Source: Cryomorphaceae bacterium BACL29 MAG-121220-bin8
GTDB lineage: Bacteria; Bacteroidota; Bacteroidia; Flavobacteriales; Flavobacteriaceae
NCBI GenBank assembly: GCA_905181705.1
Contig: CAJIYP010000004.1
Coordinates: 1-61,195 of the forward strand
Length of the DNA stretch: 61,195 bases
Direction: 5' to 3'
Positions 55,556-61,195 of this stretch are shown in pieces (within the stretch, counting starts at the first letter, position 1; each line of letters opens with the position of its first letter). The notes below the pieces were generated by a model, which searched no databases, was not told the origin of the DNA, and saw only the letters and a program-made list of their open reading frames with translations. The position numbers and the translations under genes are program-made.

Positions 55556-56989
55556 CTAAAACTCTGCACTTTTAGGAGTTCTTGGAAAGGGGATTACATC
55601 TCTAATGTTCGACATCCCGGTTGCAAATAAAATTAATCTCTCTAACCCAAGGCCAAAACCACTATGTTTTACTGTCCCGTATTTTCTTAAATCTAGGTAC
55701 CACCAAAGCTCTTTCTCTTCAATATTTAAATCTTTAATTCTAGCTTTTAAAACATCTAACCTTTCTTCTCTTTGAGATCCTCCAACTATTTCTCCTATAC
55801 CAGGAAATAAAATATCCATAGCTTTTACTGTCTTACCATCCTCGTTCATCCTCATATAAAAAGCTTTGATTTTAGCAGGGTAATCATAAATGATTACAGG
55901 TTTTTTAAAATGTTTTTCAACTAAGAAACGTTCGTGTTCACTTTGCAGGTCCACTCCCCATTCCAAAATGGGATATTTAAATTTTTTCTTTTTGTTGGGT
56001 TTAGAATTTTTTAAAATTTCAAAAGCCTCCGTGTAAGTTATTTTCTTAAAATCGTTATTTACAACAAAATTTAATCGGTCTAATAAATTTAATTCATTTC
56101 TTTCATTCATTGGTTTAGACTTGTCTTCATCTAGAAGTCTTTTATTTAAATATTCAAGATCTTCAGGACATTCATTGATAAGATCTTTAATAACAGATTT
56201 AATAAATTCTTCAGCGAGTTCCATGTTATCTTCTAAATCATAAAATGCCATTTCTGGTTCAATCATCCAAAATTCAGCTAGATGTCTAGAGGTGTTTGAG
56301 TTTTCAGCTCTAAAGGTTGGGCCAAATGTATATACCTTGCCAAGTCCCATTGCTAAACTTTCAGCTTCAAGTTGACCAGATACAGTTAGATTAGTTTCTT
56401 TTCCAAAAAAATCTTGTTCATAATCAATTTTATTTTTATTATTTAGTGGAGTTTTTTCAATTTCAAGTGTAGTAACTTTAAACATTTCTCCTGCACCTTC
56501 TGCATCACTTCCAGTGATAATAGGTGTATTGACATAAAAAAAACCTTTTTCTTTAAAATACTTATGAATAGCAAATGAAAGATTAGATCTAACTCTCATT
56601 ATAGAACTAAAGGTATTTGTTCTAACTCTTAAGTGGGCATTTTCTCTTAAAAACTCTAAAGAATGTTTTTTTGGCTGAATAGGATAAGAGTTCATGTCAC
56701 ATTCTCCAAGAATAATTATTTTATCTACTTTAATTTCAGACTTTTGACCTTTACCTTGACTTTCAACTAGAGTCCCTTCTATTCTTAAAGATGCCCCTGT
56801 ACTGATTTTCGAAAGTATTTCTTGGTCTGTATTTTCAAAATCAACAACACATTGAATGTTTTCTGAACAGGATCCATCATTTAGTGATATAAATCTATTA
56901 GCTCTAAATGTTTTTACCCACCCTTCTATAAAGACTTTTTGGGAACTAGGATTATCTTTTAGTAAGTTTTTTACTGTTAAACTATTCAT
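55556..56989 (-). CDS. asnS: Asparaginyl-tRNA synthetase
   Basis: 477 residues. The N-terminal OB-fold anticodon-binding domain (about 15-115) is followed by a class IIb catalytic domain with motif 2 FRAENSNTSRHLAEFWMIEPE and motif 3 SGFGLGLERLILFATG. Asn- rather than Asp-specific by overall resemblance (RDVIPFPRTPKSAEF end). It attaches Asn to tRNA-Asn. Downstream of a small membrane-protein gene. Confidence 0.96.
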   Translation of the reverse strand: MNSLTVKNLLKDNPSSQKVFIEGWVKTFRANRFISLNDGSCSENIQCVVDFENTDQEILSKISTGASLRIEGTLVESQGKGQKSEIKVDKIIILGECDMNSYPIQPKKHSLEFLRENAHLRVRTNTFSSIMRVRSNLSFAIHKYFKEKGFFYVNTPIITGSDAEGAGEMFKVTTLEIEKTPLNNKNKIDYEQDFFGKETNLTVSGQLEAESLAMGLGKVYTFGPTFRAENSNTSRHLAEFWMIEPEMAFYDLEDNMELAEEFIKSVIKDLINECPEDLEYLNKRLLDEDKSKPMNERNELNLLDRLNFVVNNDFKKITYTEAFEILKNSKPNKKKKFKYPILEWGVDLQSEHERFLVEKHFKKPVIIYDYPAKIKAFYMRMNEDGKTVKAMDILFPGIGEIVGGSQREERLDVLKARIKDLNIEEKELWWYLDLRKYGTVKHSGFGLGLERLILFATGMSNIRDVIPFPRTPKSAEF

Positions 56990-57016
56990 TTTTTTGAAAG
57001 AAAATTAAATATGAAA

Positions 57017-57172
57017 TTATTTATTATAAGTTGTTTCAAGGGCAGCACCTATAGCTATTCCAACTGGAATCCAAATTCCTATATTATCAGTTACTGCTCC
57101 TACAATAGTACCAATCATTAGAGAAATTCCTATCCAATACCCTTTTTTTAATTTTAAGTTGATTTTTTTCAT
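57017..57172 (-). CDS. Small glycine-rich membrane protein, unknown
   Basis: 51 codons, ATG at 57172 to TAA at 57017. A basic start (Lys2, Lys3, then KLKKG) precedes two short hydrophobic stretches joined by VTDN (GISLMIGTIVGAV and IWIPVGIAIGAAL), a hairpin of Gly-spaced helices. No family recognised. It is in line with frr (18 nt after its stop) and asnS (27 nt before its start), so probably part of that transcript. Confidence 0.65.
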   Translation of the reverse strand: MKKINLKLKKGYWIGISLMIGTIVGAVTDNIGIWIPVGIAIGAALETTYNK

Positions 57173-57189
57173 CACTCAAATATACCCTG

Positions 57190-57741
57190 TTAAACAGAAA
57201 GAATTTCTTTTTCTTTAATAGAATATATTTTATCAATTTCAATTATATATTTGTCTGTTAAACTTTGAATATCATCTTCAGAAATTGATTTTTGATCCAA
57301 AGAGACCTCAGATTTTTTAATATCATTATTAGCTTCTTTTCTTGAATTTCTAATACTAATTTTAGCTTTTTCAATTTCAGATTTTGCAATTTTGACTAAT
57401 TCCTTTCTTCTTTCTTCAGTAAGTGGAGGAATGGTAATAATAATTGATTCACCATTATTCATTGGGTTAAAACCTAAATTAGCAATCATTATTGCTTTTT
57501 CAATTTCTTGTAATTTATCTTTTTCCCAAGGCTGAATCGAAATAGTTTGTGCATCAGGCGTATTAATATTAGCAATTTGAGATAAAGCAGTAAGAGACCC
57601 GTAATAATCTAGCTTAATACTAGATAGCATTGATGGACTAGCCTTACCGGCTCTTATATTTAATAATTCTCTTTCTAAATGATCTACAGAGTTCTCCATT
57701 GATTCTTTACATGCTTCGATAATAAATTCAATTTCTTCCAA
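57190..57741 (-). CDS. frr: Ribosome recycling factor
   Basis: 183 residues, the family norm. Domain I three-helix bundle and domain II are visible through LLNIRAGKASPSML, the loop QTISIQPWEKD, NGESIIITIPPLTEERRKELVK and IRNSRKEANND. It splits post-termination ribosomes with EF-G. It follows pyrH after 6 nt, the classic pyrH-frr pair. Confidence 0.97.
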   Translation of the reverse strand: MEEIEFIIEACKESMENSVDHLERELLNIRAGKASPSMLSSIKLDYYGSLTALSQIANINTPDAQTISIQPWEKDKLQEIEKAIMIANLGFNPMNNGESIIITIPPLTEERRKELVKIAKSEIEKAKISIRNSRKEANNDIKKSEVSLDQKSISEDDIQSLTDKYIIEIDKIYSIKEKEILSV

Positions 57742-57747
57742 AACTTT

Positions 57748-58455
57748 TTAGTTTACAGTTGTGCCTATTTTATATCCTTTTACTAAGTTTAATAGATTTC
57801 CAGCTATATTCATGTTAAAAACAATTATGGGCAAGTTATTTTCTTGACTTAAAGTAAAAGCAGTACTATCCATTATTTTTAAATTTTTATCTAGAACATT
57901 TTTAAAGGATATAGAATCAAATTTTACTGCATTTTTGTTTTTTTCTGGGTCCGAATCATATATACCATCTACTCTTGTACCTTTTAAAATTACATCTGCA
58001 TTAATCTCAATAGCTCTTAAAACTGCTGCTGAGTCTGTAGTGAAAAAAGGGTTCCCAGTTCCCCCTCCAAAAATAACAACTCTTTTCTTTTCTAAATGCC
58101 TGACAGCTTTTCTTTTGATGTAAGGCTCTGCTACAGCTTCAATTTTAATAGCTGTTTGTAATCTTGTTTGTACCTCACACTCCTCAAGAGCGCTTTGCAA
58201 TGCCAATCCATTAATTACCGTTGCTAACATACCCATGTAATCGGCTTGAACTCTATCCATTCCATTGCTAGCAGCTGAAACTCCTCTAAAAATATTTCCT
58301 CCTCCGATTACAACAGCTACTTCAAGCCCATGTTCAATCACAGTTTTAATCTCTTTAGCGTATTGAGAGATTCTTAAGGGATCAATACCATATTGGCGTT
58401 CACCAAGTAATGCTTCTCCACTAAGCTTTAATAAAATTCTTTTGTAGGACATCAT
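57748..58455 (-). CDS. pyrH: UMP kinase PyrH
   Basis: 235 residues. Amino-acid-kinase fold: [14 protein letters not shown] (start), [49 protein letters not shown] and [16 protein letters not shown]. It converts UMP to UDP in pyrimidine nucleotide synthesis. The run continues upstream to tsf across a 71-bp gap without a strong signal. Confidence 0.97.
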   Translation of the reverse strand: MMSYKRILLKLSGEALLGERQYGIDPLRISQYAKEIKTVIEHGLEVAVVIGGGNIFRGVSAASNGMDRVQADYMGMLATVINGLALQSALEECEVQTRLQTAIKIEAVAEPYIKRKAVRHLEKKRVVIFGGGTGNPFFTTDSAAVLRAIEINADVILKGTRVDGIYDSDPEKNKNAVKFDSISFKNVLDKNLKIMDSTAFTLSQENNLPIIVFNMNIAGNLLNLVKGYKIGTTVN

Positions 58456-58526
58456 TAATTATTTAAAGTAAATATAATCAATGATTTTATAATTTTTTTA
58501 AGACAGATACAGATATTTAGATTAAA

Positions 58527-59351
58527 CTAACCTAAAGCTACCCTTTTAAAACCAGTGATTTTTAAATCCGTATCAATGGATTTAACATATCCAGAGACGC
58601 TTTGCTTATTATCTTTAATATAATCTTGATTCACCAAAGTATTATCTTTAAAAAATCTTTTCAGTTTTCCTTTAGCTATATTTTCTAACATAGCTTCAGG
58701 CTTACCCTCTTGTCTCAACTGATCTTTAGCAATTTCTATTTCTTTATCAATTACACTTTGGTCTACACCACTTTCGTCTAAAGCTATGGGATTCATAGCA
58801 GCAGCTTGCATTGAAATATTTTTGGCGACCTCTTCTATACCATCAACAGAACAAGAAAAGCCAGAAAGAGTGGCAATCTTATTTCCAGCGTGAATATATT
58901 TTCCAATATAAGGAGCAGATAGTTTTTCGAAAGATCCAATGACTAACTTTTCTCCAATTACTCCAGTTTGTTGAACTAATTTTTCTTTAACCGTCATAGA
59001 ATCAACTTTAGAATTAAGAAATTCTTCTAAAGAATTACATTCCAAAGCTAATTCTGCCAATTCGTTTGCTAATGAAACGAATCCATCATTTTTTGCAACG
59101 AAATCAGTTTCACAGTTTAAGGAAATAATTATTCCAGCTGAAAAACTTGAATTTACTTTGGCAATAACAGCTCCTTCAGAGGACTCTCTTTCAGCTCTTT
59201 TGGCAGCTACCTTTTGGCCTTTTTTTCTTAATATTTCTATTGCAAGTTCAAAATCTCCTTCTGATTCGACTAAAGCATTTTTACAATCCATAATGCCTGC
59301 ACCAGACATTTTTCTTAATTTATTTACTTCAGCTGCAGTTATTTTTCCCAT
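58527..59351 (-). CDS. tsf: Elongation factor Ts
   Basis: 274 residues. N-terminal UBA-like domain (about 1-50) with KLRKMSGAGIMDCKNAL; EF-Tu-binding block SLNCETDFVAKNDGFVSLANE; and the C-terminal ILVNQDY-like end. It exchanges GDP for GTP on EF-Tu. It lies 3 nt after rpsB, the standard pairing. Confidence 0.97.
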   Translation of the reverse strand: MGKITAAEVNKLRKMSGAGIMDCKNALVESEGDFELAIEILRKKGQKVAAKRAERESSEGAVIAKVNSSFSAGIIISLNCETDFVAKNDGFVSLANELAELALECNSLEEFLNSKVDSMTVKEKLVQQTGVIGEKLVIGSFEKLSAPYIGKYIHAGNKIATLSGFSCSVDGIEEVAKNISMQAAAMNPIALDESGVDQSVIDKEIEIAKDQLRQEGKPEAMLENIAKGKLKRFFKDNTLVNQDYIKDNKQSVSGYVKSIDTDLKITGFKRVALG

Positions 59352-59354
59352 GAC

Positions 59355-60206
59355 TTATTCTTCTTTTTTAGTTGTAATTTTTTTTCTAACCCTTTTCTTT
59401 TTTTCACCAGCTTTGGCTTGCTCACTAATCTTTTCTTCTTTTTCATCAGGTGACTGTACTACTACTTGATCATCTGCAGCTTCTTTTTCTATAACAACTT
59501 CTGCAGCTTCTTTTTCTTTTTGTCTTTCAGATAAGCCCCCATTTATAGCCTCAGATACATGAGTAAGAATTAAATCAATAGATTTAGAGGCATCATCATT
59601 TGAAGGAATAGCATAATCTACTTCTCTTGGATCACAATTAGTATCTACCATTGCGAATATTGGAATATTTAATTTTTGAGCTTCTCTAATAGCAATATGC
59701 TCTCTTCTAATATCTACAACAAAAAGTGCTCCAGGAAGACGAGTCATCTCAGTAATTGACCCTAAGTTTTTTTCTAGTTTAGCTCTTAGTCTGTCTATTT
59801 GCAATTTTTCTTTTTTAGAAAGAGTTTCAAATGTTCCGTCCTGCTTGGTTCTATCAATTGCAGACATTTTTTTTACGGCTTTTCTAATGGTTACAAAATT
59901 TGTTAACATTCCACCAGGCCATCTTTCTGTGATATATGGCATTTTTACACTTGCGGCAGCCTTAGCTACAATTTCTTTAGCTTGTTTTTTTGTTGCAACA
60001 AATAGAATTTTTCTTCCAGATAATGCAATTTTATTGAGTGCCTGAGCACATTCTTCCATTTTGGAAGCAGTTTTGTAAAGATTGATAATGTGAATACCAT
60101 TTTTCTCCATAAAAATATAAGGAGCCATATTTGGATTCCACTTTCTTGTGAGGTGTCCGAAGTGAACACCGGCCTCTAAAAGAGGTTTAATTTCAATTTT
60201 TGTCAT
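59355..60206 (-). CDS. rpsB: 30S ribosomal protein S2
   Basis: 283 residues. The S2 core (about 1-225) contains LLEAGVHFGHLTRKWNP, ITERWPGGMLTNF and PIFAMVDTNCDPREVDYAIPSNDDA. A tail of about 55 charged residues (Glu/Lys/Ala-rich, about 228-283) extends the protein, common in Bacteroidota S2. The 153-bp leader to rpsI holds a 6-bp hairpin (60285-60299, TTTCGC-ATT-GCGAAA) that could be a leader element, not assigned. Confidence 0.97.
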   Translation of the reverse strand: MTKIEIKPLLEAGVHFGHLTRKWNPNMAPYIFMEKNGIHIINLYKTASKMEECAQALNKIALSGRKILFVATKKQAKEIVAKAAASVKMPYITERWPGGMLTNFVTIRKAVKKMSAIDRTKQDGTFETLSKKEKLQIDRLRAKLEKNLGSITEMTRLPGALFVVDIRREHIAIREAQKLNIPIFAMVDTNCDPREVDYAIPSNDDASKSIDLILTHVSEAINGGLSERQKEKEAAEVVIEKEAADDQVVVQSPDEKEEKISEQAKAGEKKKRVRKKITTKKEE

Positions 60207-60359
60207 TTTTTTTTAGTTTACGTTCCGTGTGATTAGCAATAAATAGTTGATTTAAAATCTTATTTATTTAGATGCTAAACTAATTTTCGCATTGCGAAAT
60301 AGGACAACAGGTTATTTCAATATTATTATGAACTTATGTTCTGTTCAAGAAAAGGAAAA

Positions 60360-60746
60360 TTATCTTTTCGAGAACTGGAATTTCTTTCTTGCTTTCTTTT
60401 GACCAAACTTTTTTCTTTCAACCATCCTTGGGTCACGGGTAAGCAAACCTTCTTTTTTTAGCACAGGACGATATTCTTCATTTACTTCACATAAAGCTCT
60501 AGAAATAGCCAATCTAATTGATTCTGCTTGACCGTTAATTCCTCCCCCGTAAACATTTACCTTAATGTTGTATGTGGTAAGGTTATCGGTTAATTCAAGA
60601 GGCTTCATAATTTTTGACTGTAATGTTGCAGTAGGAAAATATTCTTCAAGGGTTTTACCGTTAACAGTATGCTTTTGATTTCCCTTGGACATATATAATC
60701 TGGCAACAGATGTTTTTCTTCTTCCTATTTTGTGAATTACTTCCAT
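60360..60746 (-). CDS. rpsI: 30S ribosomal protein S9
   Basis: 128 residues, normal length. Family segments are GRRKTSVARLYM, VNVYGGGINGQAESIRLAISRAL and the basic C-terminal tail VERKKFGQKKARKKFQFSKR, which reaches the P-site tRNA. It follows rplM after 3 nt, the usual rplM-rpsI pair. Confidence 0.98.
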   Translation of the reverse strand: MEVIHKIGRRKTSVARLYMSKGNQKHTVNGKTLEEYFPTATLQSKIMKPLELTDNLTTYNIKVNVYGGGINGQAESIRLAISRALCEVNEEYRPVLKKEGLLTRDPRMVERKKFGQKKARKKFQFSKR

Positions 60747-60749
60747 ATA

Positions 60750-61195
60750 TTATTTTAATTCATTTAAATTAATCAAAACTGGGTTTTGACCTTCTTGCTT
60801 GTGATTTTCTCCAACATATACTTTTAAATTTCTGAAAAGTTCAGCACCTAATTTATTTTTAGGCAACATTCCTTTTACAGCTTTTTCAACAAGTCTTGAG
60901 GGATCTTTAGCAAACAACTCCCTTGCTGTTAAAGATCTTTGTCCTCCAGGGTATCCAGTATATCTAATATATTCTTTGGATTCCCATTTATCTCCAGATA
61001 AAGTTATTTTTTCAGCATTTATTACAACTACATTATCTCCACAATCTACATGGGGAGTAAAACTAGGTTTATATTTACCTCGTATTAACTTTGCAATTTT
61101 AGAACACATTCTACCCAAAGTCTGTCCAGAAGCATCAACTAGAACCCATTTTTTGTCAACAGTATTCTTGTTTGCTGATATCGTTTTGTATGTTA
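60750..61195 (-). CDS. rplM: 50S ribosomal protein L13, 5' end cut by the window edge
   Basis: The frame stays open from an internal Met codon (61118) back to the right edge, and those codons read [20 protein letters not shown] and then ASGQTLGRM, the authentic L13 N-terminus. About 147 residues are visible and only the first few are missing. Core segments are [20 protein letters not shown]-like and [22 protein letters not shown]. It binds early in 50S assembly. The internal Met is therefore not the start. Confidence 0.97.
   Translation of the reverse strand, partial: [147 protein letters not shown]

Noticed and set aside
60285..60299. TTTCGC-ATT-GCGAAA hairpin upstream of rpsB as a terminator or S2 leader
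   Set aside because: The stem is only 6 bp with no T-run, and it cannot be matched to a known leader by eye.
61118..61118. Internal Met as the start of rplM
   Set aside because: The codons upstream to the window edge encode the conserved L13 N-terminus, so the gene is cut by the edge.
1..61195. CRISPR arrays, insertion sequences, rRNA, toxin-antitoxin or defence islands
   Set aside because: No regularly spaced repeats, transposase motifs or rRNA segments were found on either strand.

Overview
The window is AT-rich chromosomal DNA from a marine-type Flavobacteriia (Bacteroidota), most likely an uncultured, streamlined lineage. The evidence is a SusC/SusD pair, a sufA-B-C-D-S-E operon followed by DUF59, DUF2480 and DUF3078 genes, DUF4270 and Ig-like lipoproteins, a cytochrome b558-type sdhCAB, AsnRS plus sigma-54 next to frr-pyrH-tsf-rpsB-rpsI-rplM, and TAnnTTTG-type -7 promoter elements. 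The organism cannot be named from sequence reading alone.

Layout. The left edge cuts a tRNA (minus strand). 80-8410 holds an exported serine-hydrolase lipoprotein, mscL, two more serine hydrolases of the beta-lactamase/esterase fold, an exported DUF255 thioredoxin-fold protein and a LytS/LytTR two-component system. 8537-23157 is the accessory part. It contains a sulfatase lipoprotein, a Tat-type glycosylasparaginase, a membrane protein joining a cytochrome c motif to LRR and hexosaminidase-type C-terminal domains, a SusC/SusD pair with both genes broken by frameshifts, an FG-GAP/ASPIC (CRTAC1-like) protein and an FAD-dependent oxidoreductase lipoprotein. Together these look like an uptake and breakdown locus for a sulfated glycoconjugate, possibly N-linked glycan or glycopeptide. 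23176-35647 is housekeeping: a small membrane protein, a GNAT, LpxH-like, HflX, the SUF operon, ThiL and aminopeptidase P. 35718-42534 holds a VPS10/BNR-repeat exported protein and sdhCAB. 42537-53841 has an Ig-like lipoprotein, glyS-xthA-aldo/keto reductase, and radA-flippase-panD-panC opposite a glycogen-synthase-like gene and DUF4270. 54056 to the right edge, all on the minus strand, carries translation and nucleotide genes, with rplM cut by the edge.

The most unusual feature is sdhA. Its reading frame begins with about 108 extra residues that resemble the N-terminal arm (DNA-binding) domain of Bacteroidota tyrosine recombinases. There is no ATG/GTG/TTG codon at the normal SdhA start, and the gap to sdhC is enlarged to 175 bp. 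This looks like the scar of an integrated element whose integrase 5' end became fused in frame to succinate dehydrogenase. The second point of interest is the doubly frameshifted SusC/SusD pair inside the glycan locus. No CRISPR array, insertion sequence, rRNA or defence island was seen.
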